A DNA stretch of 64,000 bases, from assembly GCA_937896895.1 (NCBI GenBank), contig CALBNV010000102.1:1-64000 (forward strand). Reading direction: 5' to 3'. The notes below the pieces were generated by a model that was not told the origin of the DNA, did not search any database, and saw only the letters and a list, made by a program, of their open reading frames with translations. Of this stretch, positions 41,232-49,730 are shown piece after piece. A program made the translations under genes and the position numbers. The stretch's first letter is position 1. Each line of letters starts with the position of its first letter. Source of the DNA: an uncultured Bacteroidales bacterium (GTDB lineage Bacteria; Bacteroidota; Bacteroidia; Bacteroidales; F082).

Positions 41232-43733
41232 ATGTTCAAGATAAGTTGGGATAAAGAAACCGGAGGTGTGCGTCTGTCGAGCAAAATTGAGCCCGACACG
41301 CTTGGAGTGTCTCCTCGCCCTGTTTTCTTTGAAGAATTGGATTTGTTGAAACTTGACAAACTCGGCTGGGAATACCCACATTGTCAGGAACCATTATTGT
41401 GGGCATGCAACAAACAATACTTTTATCGCGGCGAATTGATGTTTGAGGCCAAAGGCGCGAATGTCTATGATCCCGCAACGGTAGTCTTTCAGGATGGGAA
41501 AGAGACTGTAGAACTTGTTCCCATTGATGTAAAAAGAATGCTTGAACGCTGCAAAAACGAAATGTTCTTGCTTGAGACTGAAGCCATAGAGTTTATTCGT
41601 GATACATATTTGCAATATGTCGATGCCAGCAAAAAAGTAGATACGATAAAGGCTAATCAAGTGGATTTTGAAACACTTGTCAACCGGGTTTCAAAAGATC
41701 AGAAAAAGCAGATGGCCATTGTCAAGCAGGATTGCGACAGTTTCGACATCATGCCGCTTGAAGAGGCAAAAAATGCAGGTAAGCGCACCTACGTCACAAC
41801 AAAGATTGATAAGTTTTTGGCCTCTTTTTCAGGAGGAAAAGACAGCCAGGTCGTGCTTGACCTATGCACGAGAGCCATCCCGCCACAAGCGTTTGAAGTA
41901 ATTTATAGTGATACTGGCTACGAACTGCCGCCTTCATTGGAACTTTATGAGGAAGTAAAGAAACATTACCAAACGCTATATCCCGAACTTTCGTTCCGCA
42001 TTGCCCGCAACCACGAAAGTGTGCTGAACTATTGGGATAAAATCGGCACACCGTCCGACACCCACCGTTGGTGCTGCTCTGTAATGAAAACCGCGCCTCT
42101 TTACAGAATGCTCAAAGTGGATGGAACAAATAAGCAGGCAAAAGTGCTGGCGTTTGAAGGTACGCGAGGAGAAGAAAGTTCACGCCGTTCCAATTATGAG
42201 CGAATAGGAAAAGGAGTGAAACACAATAGCGTTATTAACGCAAGACCACTGATTTATTGGAATACGACAGAGGTTTTTCTCTATCTTTTGAAATATGATA
42301 TTCCAATAAATAATGCCTATAGGGTGGGAAAACCACGTGTTGGCTGTTTGATTTGCCCTTTCTCTTCAGAATGGGATGATATGATTGTCAACACATGCTA
42401 CCACGAGAATTTGAAGCCTTTTCTAACAAGAATAGAAAATATTGCAAAAGACCGAGAGATTCCCAATCTAAATGAATATGTACAAAATCATAGTTGGAAA
42501 TTAAGAGCAAGCGGTAAGTTTATGAATTCCAACAAGAAAGTGGTTTTTACGCAAGACAAGGGTCATTTGGTCGGATATACAGAGAACTCAGCGACAAATA
42601 TTGAGCTGTGGCTTCCTATACTAGGTCATTGTTATCTCGAAAAACAAGACAAAGTATTAAAAGGTGAAATCAAGACAAAGGAAAAAACATACACATTTGA
42701 AATTATTCAAAACGAAAAGAATGGTTTTGATTTTTCGTTTCAAAACATCAATGATATTCTAATCATTGGCGATATAAAAAGGATTATTTATAAATCAACA
42801 TATTGCATACAGTGTGAGGCATGTGAAGTTGAATGTCCTACTGGTGCGTTATCTATTTACCCTAAAATAAACATTGATTCATCCAAGTGCATTCATTGTT
42901 ACAAATGTATTGATTTTCATGCTAAAGGATGTATTACAGCAGATTCATTAAATATGGCACAAACAGAGAAAACAAAACTAACTGGTATTAGCGGTTATGG
43001 AACATTTGGATTAAGAGAAGAATGGCTTTCCGAGTATTTCATTGCACAAGATACTTATTGGGAAAACAACTCATTAGGCAAAAAGCAAGTTCCATCATTC
43101 AAAACTTGGCTCAAAGATGCCGACATTGTTGATGCAAAAGGGAATATCACAAACTTAGGCAAATTATTGACAGATACATATATTGATAATCCACTATTAG
43201 TGTGGGAAATTATATGGATAAACCTTGCTACGAACTCCGCACTCATAAAATGGTTCGTTGAAAAAGTTGAAATCAATACAGTGTATTCGAAACAAGTTCT
43301 GCAAGAATTTTATGAAAACGAATATACCGAAGGTCAAACAACATTTGAATATGCTGTAGGAGCATTGTTCAATTTTTTATCATCAACGCCAATAGGTGGT
43401 GTTATTAACCAAAAACTCGATTTCAATAAAAATGAATATAAACGAGACGCATATTCCGACCTCTCTCGTGAAGCCATTGCCTACTCCCTCTACAAATTTG
43501 CCGAAAACCAAGGGATAAAATCTTTCCGTGTAAGCGACTTGTACAATGAGGACTGCAAGGGCGGCCCTTATCGTGAGTTCGGCATCAGCAAGGCTGATTT
43601 GGAAAAAGCCTTGCGCTCACTGAATTCCGAGAACAACCGCGTGCTTACCGCCGAACTTAATATGGGCTTAGACCACATATCACTACGAGAAGACCTGAAT
43701 GCACTTTCGGCCTTGGAAATACTGACCAATTAA
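41232..43733 (+). CDS. PP-loop ATPase / 4Fe-4S ferredoxin / DUF4007-like fusion
   Basis: 833 residues in at least three parts. Residues about 190-400 form a PAPS reductase-like ATP pyrophosphatase: PP-loop SGGKDS (200-205), YSDTGYELP, THRWCCSVMKTAPLYRML, FEGTRGEES, and VGCLICPFSSEWD with further Cys. Residues about 524-565 form a ferredoxin domain with CxxCxxCxxxCP and CIHCYKC, enough for two 4Fe-4S clusters. From about 585 a domain resembling DUF4007 follows (GTFGLREEWLSEYF...SFKTWLKDADIVDAKGNITNLGKLL). The PP-loop and cysteines suggest sulfur transfer as in DndC-type DNA modification or tRNA thiolation, an inference only. Followed without gap by the AlbA_2 gene. Confidence 0.75.
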   Translation: MFKISWDKETGGVRLSSKIEPDTLGVSPRPVFFEELDLLKLDKLGWEYPHCQEPLLWACNKQYFYRGELMFEAKGANVYDPATVVFQDGKETVELVPIDVKRMLERCKNEMFLLETEAIEFIRDTYLQYVDASKKVDTIKANQVDFETLVNRVSKDQKKQMAIVKQDCDSFDIMPLEEAKNAGKRTYVTTKIDKFLASFSGGKDSQVVLDLCTRAIPPQAFEVIYSDTGYELPPSLELYEEVKKHYQTLYPELSFRIARNHESVLNYWDKIGTPSDTHRWCCSVMKTAPLYRMLKVDGTNKQAKVLAFEGTRGEESSRRSNYERIGKGVKHNSVINARPLIYWNTTEVFLYLLKYDIPINNAYRVGKPRVGCLICPFSSEWDDMIVNTCYHENLKPFLTRIENIAKDREIPNLNEYVQNHSWKLRASGKFMNSNKKVVFTQDKGHLVGYTENSATNIELWLPILGHCYLEKQDKVLKGEIKTKEKTYTFEIIQNEKNGFDFSFQNINDILIIGDIKRIIYKSTYCIQCEACEVECPTGALSIYPKINIDSSKCIHCYKCIDFHAKGCITADSLNMAQTEKTKLTGISGYGTFGLREEWLSEYFIAQDTYWENNSLGKKQVPSFKTWLKDADIVDAKGNITNLGKLLTDTYIDNPLLVWEIIWINLATNSALIKWFVEKVEINTVYSKQVLQEFYENEYTEGQTTFEYAVGALFNFLSSTPIGGVINQKLDFNKNEYKRDAYSDLSREAIAYSLYKFAENQGIKSFRVSDLYNEDCKGGPYREFGISKADLEKALRSLNSENNRVLTAELNMGLDHISLREDLNALSALEILTN

Positions 43734-45155
43734 ATGATTGCACCTATGCAGATTGACATGAAAGAGAGCCAGCAAACAGAATTCAAACAGACGTGGCGCG
43801 ATGAATACCTCAAATGGATTTGCGGCTTCGCTAATGCTGATGGTGGAAAAATCCTTATTGGTGTGAATGATGATGGCACTGTCTGCGGTGTTAGCGATGC
43901 TAAACGCCTCATAGAAGATATTCCCAACAAGGTGAAAAACGCACTCGCCATCGTACCACATGTCAGTCTGCTGGAAAAAGACGGATTGGAATACATCGAG
44001 ATAGCCGTTTCTCCATATCCATTTCCAGTAAGTTATGGTGGTAGGTATTATATGCGTTCGGGCGCGACAAACCAGTTGCTGAATGGGCAGGCTCTTGATG
44101 CCTTTATCCTTAGGAAACAAGGCATCACATGGGACAGCATTCCCGTAACACAACTGCAATTTTCCGATATTGACGGACTTGCTGTAAGATACTTCGTGCG
44201 TCTGGCCACTAAGAAAGGCAGGATTGACAGCGACATCGCCTCCGAAGAAACCGAGCAACTGCTCAAAAAGCTAAACTTGTACAAAAACGGCTTCTGGACA
44301 ACTGCGGCAGCCCTTCTCTTCACCGAGAATCCTGAACGATACATTGGCGGTTCGTATGTGAAAATCGCCTTTTTCGAAAACGACGCCGACATTCTTTATA
44401 TGGACGAAGTGCATGGTCCCCTGTTGCAACAAGCCGACGAAACCCTCGATGTCATCATGAAGAAATATCTGAAAGCCCGTATTTCCTACGACGGCATCCA
44501 TCGTGTTGAGCGTTATCCTTTCCCCGAAGATGCCCTGCGTGAGGCTGTACTCAACGCCATTGTGCACAAGGATTATGCCCGCCAAATTCCCATACAGATT
44601 CGCGTGTATGCCGACAAAATCATGATTTTCAACGACTGTCGGCTTTCTGATTACTGGACAGACAAAACACTGAAACAAAGTCATAAAAGCGAACCTTACA
44701 ACCCCAACATTGCCCATGTGTTTTATCTTTCGGGACATGTGGAAAGCTGGGGACGTGGCATTGACAAGATATGCAAGTCGTGTTCCATGCACGGCATCCC
44801 ATTGCCTGAATACAATGTGCAAACCGAAGAAATATGTGTTACTTTCAAGACATCCGACGAGTACTTGAATGGTGCTATGGGAACAGCCGACTTCCCAAAG
44901 GATTCCCAAAGGATTCCCAAAGAAGTTGCCAAAGAGGTTGCCAAAGAAGTTCCTATAGAAATTTCTGAATCCGTCCGCAGGACGTATGATGCGATTGCCG
45001 AAAATCCCCGGCTCACAATCAAGGAACTATCTGAAAAACGTAAAATTTCAGACACAGCAATCAAAAAACATATTGCGTACTTAAAAAAGAAAGGTCTTAT
45101 AGAAAGGGTTGGAGGCAAGACACACGGACACTGGCAAGTAAAGCCTATAAAATAA
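43734..45155 (+). CDS. AlbA_2 (Schlafen-type) ATP-binding/HTH protein
   Basis: 473 residues. The N-terminal AlbA_2 domain has the typical ESQQTEFKQTW...FANADGGKILIGVNDDG (residues about 9-47). The central region contains FPEDALREAVLNAIVHKDYA and HVESWGRGIDKICKSC, characteristic of the GHKL-like ATP-binding HATPase_c_4 domain. A (KEVA)n linker, encoded by short tandem repeats at about 44894-44955, leads to a C-terminal winged HTH (LTIKELSEKRKISDTAIKKHIAYLKKKGLIERVG). Such proteins are common next to restriction and phage-defence genes and may regulate or act as effectors. ATG follows the previous stop directly. Confidence 0.85.
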   Translation: MIAPMQIDMKESQQTEFKQTWRDEYLKWICGFANADGGKILIGVNDDGTVCGVSDAKRLIEDIPNKVKNALAIVPHVSLLEKDGLEYIEIAVSPYPFPVSYGGRYYMRSGATNQLLNGQALDAFILRKQGITWDSIPVTQLQFSDIDGLAVRYFVRLATKKGRIDSDIASEETEQLLKKLNLYKNGFWTTAAALLFTENPERYIGGSYVKIAFFENDADILYMDEVHGPLLQQADETLDVIMKKYLKARISYDGIHRVERYPFPEDALREAVLNAIVHKDYARQIPIQIRVYADKIMIFNDCRLSDYWTDKTLKQSHKSEPYNPNIAHVFYLSGHVESWGRGIDKICKSCSMHGIPLPEYNVQTEEICVTFKTSDEYLNGAMGTADFPKDSQRIPKEVAKEVAKEVPIEISESVRRTYDAIAENPRLTIKELSEKRKISDTAIKKHIAYLKKKGLIERVGGKTHGHWQVKPIK

Positions 45156-45189
45156 ACGAAAAACAAAAGGAATTAGAAATAAAGAAGAT

Positions 45190-45375
45190 ATGGCAACAAA
45201 ATATTCCGATATAATCACAATCCGCGAAGGCAAACCTGCCTATAACATTGCCAATGAAGAAGATGGTCAATGGACAAGTTTCATTGCCAACAAGCAGTTC
45301 AATGACATTCTGAAAACTGTCATTAAATCAGTAAGAAACACTGATATTGACGCTCTTAAAATAATCTTTGAATGA
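45190..45375 (+). pseudogene. N-terminal remnant of a probable large P-loop ATPase
   Basis: 61 codons: KYSDIITIREGKPAYNIANEEDGQWTSFIANKQFNDILKTVI... The pattern recalls the first 60 residues of large defence-associated ATPases in which a Walker A motif follows soon after; here the frame ends before it and the 33-bp repeat (45370-45402) follows. The family assignment is from memory of such N termini and is weak. An intact small protein is the alternative. Confidence 0.35.
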
Positions 45376-45402
45376 TGAACGTTAGACATATATTGGAAAT
45401 AT
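45370..45402 (+). repeat. 33-bp direct repeat, right copy
   Basis: Second copy of the repeat at 40228-40260 (30/33). Its start codons read MMNVRHILEI and then a stop, so it is a second dead PP-loop gene start. Confidence 0.75.
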
Positions 45403-45454
45403 AAAAATAACACACAAATCTAATCATTAAAGAATTTATAGTAACTATTTGAAT

Positions 45455-47524
45455 ATGATCACCATTTCTGAAATACTTAAAGGCAGCGACTACAGCCTGT
45501 CGCAGTTCAGCAAGGAAAAAATCATTCAACTTGAATCACAGATAGAAGAAAAGGATGTTAAAGGTAAGCCAACGCCTTACATCAATTGCCTTGTCAGGAA
45601 CAAATCCATCAAGTTGACTCCTGAAGAAATCGTCCGCCAGCTTTATCTGATGGTTCTGATTGATGATTTCCATTATCCTGTTTCACGGATGGAATTGGAA
45701 TATGTGGTGACTTTCGGAAGGGAAAAGAAACGTGCCGATATTGTCATTTTCGATAAAGACCAAACCTATTCACCTTATATCATTGTAGAACTGAAAAGTC
45801 CGAAACTGAAGGACGGAAAAGAGCAGTTGAAAAGCTATTGCAATGGTACGGGTGCGCCGATTGGCATTTGGACGAATGGCGAAAGCATTTCATATTATCA
45901 TCGCAAGGATCCGAATTTCTTTGAGGATATTCCGACAATCCCCAATGCAAACGAAAAACTTTCCGACATTTTAAGTGAGCGTTGGACGATTGACGACTTG
46001 ATAGCAAAAGACAAACTGGTCAACGAACGCAAATCGTTGAAAGACCTGATTCTGGAAATGGAAGACGAAGTGCTTGCCAATGCGGGTGTGGATGTCTTTG
46101 AGGAAGTCTTTAAGTTGATTTTCACAAAGCTATACGATGAAATGGAAAGCGGTCGAAAGAAAGACCGCCATCTTGAATTCCGCAATTATGGTGATACGGA
46201 AACCGAACTGAAAGAGAAGCTCCAACATCTTTTCAACGAAGCCAAAGAAAAGTGGGCGGGCGTTTTCACCGAGGATGCAAAACTGATGCTGACGCCTTCG
46301 CATTTGTCGGTTTGTGTGAGTTCGCTGCAGGATGTGAAATTGTTTAATTCCAACCTTGATGTGGTGGATGAGGCCTTTGAATATCTGATAAACAAGAGCA
46401 GCAAGGGTGAAAAAGGACAGTATTTCACGCCGCGTTATGTGATTGACATGTGCGTGCGAATGCTCAATCCGTCGGCTAATGAAACCATGATTGACACGGC
46501 GGCAGGCAGTTGTGGTTTCCCAGTGCATACCATTTTTTATGTTTGGCAAAAGATTTTGGAAAGCAAGGGCTTGAAAAAAAGCCATCTTTTTACTTTGGAA
46601 CAGAAACCGCAGGAATGTACGGATTATGTGCAAAGTAAAGTTTTCGCCATCGATTTTGACGAAAAGGCTGTTCGCGTGGCAAGAACTTTGAATTTGATTG
46701 CCGGCGACGGACAGACGAATGTATTGCACCTCAACACATTGGATTACGAGCGTTGGGATGAGAACCTGAAGGATGAAAACTGGCAGGAAACCTATTTCAA
46801 TGGTTGGAATAAGTTGAAGAAAATGCGCACAAACAAATCTTCCAACCGCGATTTCCAGTTTGATATTCTGATGGCGAATCCGCCGTTTGCGGGTGATATA
46901 AAGGAAAGCCGGATTCTCTCGAAATATGAATTGAGCAAAAACGCAGCCGGAAAGATGGCAAGCAAAGTGGGGCGCGACATCCTTTTCATTGAGCGTAATT
47001 TGGACTTCCTGAAGCCAGGCGGACGTATGGCCATTGTGTTGCCTCAAGGCCGTTTCAACAACAGCAGCGACAAATATATCCGCGATTACATTGCCGAGCG
47101 TTGCCGTATTTTGGCGGTGGTTGGCTTGCATGGCAATGTTTTCAAGCCGCATACCGGCACCAAGACAAGTGTCCTTTTTGTTCAGAAATGGGACGATGTG
47201 CTTTGCCCCAAGAAAGAGGATTATCCGATTTTCTTTGCCACGATGCAGGAACCGAGCAAGGACAACAGCGGAGAAAAGATTTTTGTAAAGAAAGGCGATT
47301 ATCCACGGGCTGCAAAACCAGCCGATGGGCAAAACGAATGGATGGTTTCCGATGTCGTTGCGCATTACGAAGTAACGCCAAAGGAAAACAACGAGTACCT
47401 TTTGGACTCTCACGGCCATTTAATTGTGAAGCACGACCTTTTCAACCACGACGGCTTGACCCGTGACGGTATAGCCGAAGCCTTCGCCGAGTTTGCCAAA
47501 AAAGAAGGACTAAGTTTTTTTTAA
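45455..47524 (+). CDS. Nuclease-methyltransferase fusion (HsdR_N + HsdM), type I/IIB-like
   Basis: About 689 residues from the ATG at 45455. The N-terminal 180 residues look like the HsdR N-terminal PD-(D/E)XK nuclease: a conserved Asp in KRADIVIFD followed by YIIVELKSPK. Residues about 190-330 resemble the HsdM N-terminal helical domain. The N6-adenine methyltransferase follows: EKGQYFTPRYVIDMCVRML, motif I DTAAGSCGF, and motif IV ILMANPPFAG. No translocase helicase gene is nearby, so the arrangement resembles BcgI-like type IIB enzymes (cleavage plus methylation in one chain, separate S subunit). The 3' end GLSFF is encoded by a T8 run just before the stop. Confidence 0.85.
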   Translation: MITISEILKGSDYSLSQFSKEKIIQLESQIEEKDVKGKPTPYINCLVRNKSIKLTPEEIVRQLYLMVLIDDFHYPVSRMELEYVVTFGREKKRADIVIFDKDQTYSPYIIVELKSPKLKDGKEQLKSYCNGTGAPIGIWTNGESISYYHRKDPNFFEDIPTIPNANEKLSDILSERWTIDDLIAKDKLVNERKSLKDLILEMEDEVLANAGVDVFEEVFKLIFTKLYDEMESGRKKDRHLEFRNYGDTETELKEKLQHLFNEAKEKWAGVFTEDAKLMLTPSHLSVCVSSLQDVKLFNSNLDVVDEAFEYLINKSSKGEKGQYFTPRYVIDMCVRMLNPSANETMIDTAAGSCGFPVHTIFYVWQKILESKGLKKSHLFTLEQKPQECTDYVQSKVFAIDFDEKAVRVARTLNLIAGDGQTNVLHLNTLDYERWDENLKDENWQETYFNGWNKLKKMRTNKSSNRDFQFDILMANPPFAGDIKESRILSKYELSKNAAGKMASKVGRDILFIERNLDFLKPGGRMAIVLPQGRFNNSSDKYIRDYIAERCRILAVVGLHGNVFKPHTGTKTSVLFVQKWDDVLCPKKEDYPIFFATMQEPSKDNSGEKIFVKKGDYPRAAKPADGQNEWMVSDVVAHYEVTPKENNEYLLDSHGHLIVKHDLFNHDGLTRDGIAEAFAEFAKKEGLSFF
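47515..47523 (+). promoter_or_regulatory. T8 slippery site at the HsdM/HsdS junction
   Basis: Eight T followed by A: the HsdM frame reads AGT TTT TTT TAA. A -1 slip on U-UUU-UUU continues as TTA AGT AGC CCT TTC and is then open into the HsdS frame, giving FF-LSSPFNEAKYKRLLEGLEI. HsdS has no ATG near its natural beginning. One extra T in the DNA has the same effect. Confidence 0.5.
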
Positions 47525-47556
47525 GTAGCCCTTTCAACGAGGCTAAATATAAGCGA

Positions 47557-49725
47557 TTGTTGGAAGGGTTGGAAATTAGCGAGGTGATGTTGAGCGATGT
47601 CTTAAATGGCGTTGAAACTTTCAGACTTGATGCAGAATACCACGCTAAAGAATACGAGAGGATTGAAAACTTTGTAAAGAATAATATAGAAAATTTCTCT
47701 AAGTTCTCAAATTGGAATGTTGGCATTGATTGTAGTGCTTTTTATCCAGGTGTTGAGCCTTTATATGGAACTGGGAATATTCCATTAATTCGTGTCCAAA
47801 ATGTTAAAGAAGAAATCGAATATGATAACTGTGTAACATTGCCAATATTATCGTCTGATTATGACACACTAAAATTTGTAAATCCAGGTGATATTGTAAT
47901 TACAAAGGGCGGCTCAATAGGATTTGTTGGCTATGTTACAAAAAAAGCTTATGCAAGTAGAGATTTAATGTTCATTAATTCTTCCCAACTTGAAGAACGG
48001 GAAAGAGTTTTTCTATACCTCTATTTATCAACAGGTTTCTCTTTTAAGCAACTCATACGTTCTAGTTCCCAATGTGCTCAACCGCATCTTACAATTACAC
48101 TCGTAAAAAACTTTGATATTTTCTTACCAAATGAGAGCTTGAAGGATAAGTGCCTGTCATTGTATCAAGAATATTCAGATAAACAAGTCAAATCAAAACG
48201 TTTATATTCGGAAGCGGAAGACATACTTTTATCCGAACTTGGTTTAAAAGATTGGCAACCCAACAATGCACCAGTCAACATCAAGCAACTGAAAGAATCA
48301 TTTTTGACAAGCGGCAGATTGGATGCGGAGTATTATCAGACGAAGTATGAGGATTATGCTGGGTTTATTAGGAAATACAAGCATGGTTTTGACATCTTGG
48401 GCAATGTTTGCTCATTGAACGAAAAGAATTTCAATCCTTTAGATAACACGGAATATAGGTACATAGAATTGAGCAATATTGGTAATTCGGGAGAAATCAC
48501 GGGTTACACCACCTCAATTGGTGCAGAATTGCCGTCAAGGGCAAGGCGACTTGTCCATACAAATGATGTTATTGTTTCTTCCATTGAAGGCTCGCTGCAA
48601 AGTGTGGCATTGGTAACAGCCGAATACGACAAAGCCATTTGTTCAACGGGTTTTTATGTTGTCAAATCCGAGACTATAAACCCTGAAACCTTGTTGGTGT
48701 TGTTCAAATCGGAACCAATGCAAAATTTGTCGAGACAAGGTTGTTCGGGAACAATCCTAACGGCCATAGGTCGCAATGAACTGCAAAATATTGTAATGCC
48801 CAAAATCAGAAACGAGGTTCAGAAAGAGATTGCGGAATATGTTCAAAAGAGCATTTCTCTACGCAATGAGGCAAAGCAACTGCTTGAAAATGCGAAACTT
48901 CAAGTAGAGGATGCTATTTTACCCCCCCCCCATTTGACTGAGAATCAATTAGTTATAAAATACAATCAAATGATTGAGGAAAGCACATATTACTATCGCT
49001 TGGCAGAATGGACACTGCTGCAGGAATTGTATGCCGAAAAATGGACTACAAACACCACAGCGAACTACTCTATCAAGAACTATTCGGTCTGCAAAACGGC
49101 AGGCCGTTTGGATGCGGAGTATTACCAGCCAAAGTACGATGAGCTGTTTTTCAGATTGTCACAATTTGAATGTGACACAATCAAAGACATTGCAAACATT
49201 AAAAAATCAGTAGAGCCAGGAAGTGAAGCTTATCAAGAGAGTGGCATCCCGTTTGTCAGGGTCTCGGATGTGACGAAATTCGGCATTTCTGAGCCTAATG
49301 TTTTCCTATCGCCCAAAGATTTCGATTTGGCAGAACTGCGACCCAAGAAAGATACCATTCTCTTGTCAAAAGACGGTAGTGTCGGCATTGCTTACAAAGT
49401 GGAAGAAGACACGGATTGCATCACATCGGGCGCATTGCTTCATTTGTCGGTCTTCAACAAAGAATACAATTCTGATTATCTGACATTGGTTTTAAATTCA
49501 AAGGTGGTGCAAATGCAAGCCGAGCGTGATTCCAATGGTGCCATCATTCAGCATTGGAAACCATCGGAAATAGAACAAGTAATCATACCCAAACTGCCAA
49601 AGCCAATCCAAGAAACCATTTCCGCAAAGATTCAGGAAAGTTTCGCCCTGAAAGCGGAAAGCAAACGGCTGTTGGACGAGGCCAAGATGATGGTGGAGAG
49701 GGAGGTTGAGAAAGGAGGGAAATAA
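47557..49725 (+). CDS. Specificity subunit HsdS with three target-recognition units
   Basis: 722 residues from a TTG at 47557; the frame is open upstream to the HsdM 3' end and lacks ATG until 47587. Three repeated units begin FRLDAEYHAKEYE, GRLDAEYYQTKYE and GRLDAEYYQPKYDE (about residues 23, 258 and 524), each followed by a variable target-recognition domain and a conserved helix with KxSKRLYSEAEDILL-type sequence. Standard HsdS has two such units (about 400-460 residues). A C10 tract (48922-48931) lies between units two and three. The subunit would set the DNA target of the nuclease-methyltransferase upstream. Confidence 0.88.
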   Translation: MLEGLEISEVMLSDVLNGVETFRLDAEYHAKEYERIENFVKNNIENFSKFSNWNVGIDCSAFYPGVEPLYGTGNIPLIRVQNVKEEIEYDNCVTLPILSSDYDTLKFVNPGDIVITKGGSIGFVGYVTKKAYASRDLMFINSSQLEERERVFLYLYLSTGFSFKQLIRSSSQCAQPHLTITLVKNFDIFLPNESLKDKCLSLYQEYSDKQVKSKRLYSEAEDILLSELGLKDWQPNNAPVNIKQLKESFLTSGRLDAEYYQTKYEDYAGFIRKYKHGFDILGNVCSLNEKNFNPLDNTEYRYIELSNIGNSGEITGYTTSIGAELPSRARRLVHTNDVIVSSIEGSLQSVALVTAEYDKAICSTGFYVVKSETINPETLLVLFKSEPMQNLSRQGCSGTILTAIGRNELQNIVMPKIRNEVQKEIAEYVQKSISLRNEAKQLLENAKLQVEDAILPPPHLTENQLVIKYNQMIEESTYYYRLAEWTLLQELYAEKWTTNTTANYSIKNYSVCKTAGRLDAEYYQPKYDELFFRLSQFECDTIKDIANIKKSVEPGSEAYQESGIPFVRVSDVTKFGISEPNVFLSPKDFDLAELRPKKDTILLSKDGSVGIAYKVEEDTDCITSGALLHLSVFNKEYNSDYLTLVLNSKVVQMQAERDSNGAIIQHWKPSEIEQVIIPKLPKPIQETISAKIQESFALKAESKRLLDEAKMMVEREVEKGGK
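48922..48931 (+). repeat. Poly-C tract (10 C) inside hsdS
   Basis: With 10 C the frame reads Leu-Pro-Pro-Pro-His and continues into unit three. With 9 C it reads Pro-Pro-Pro-Ile-stop, with 11 C Pro-Pro-Pro-Pro-Phe-Asp-stop. Either change yields a protein of about 460 residues with two units. Homopolymer C tracts of this length are the classic substrate for slipped-strand phase variation. Confidence 0.85.
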
Positions 49726-49730
49726 ACATT

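Noticed and set aside
46130..47419. 429-codon frame antisense to the nuclease-methyltransferase
   Set aside because: The plus-strand frame has all methyltransferase motifs; the antisense product has no recognisable feature.
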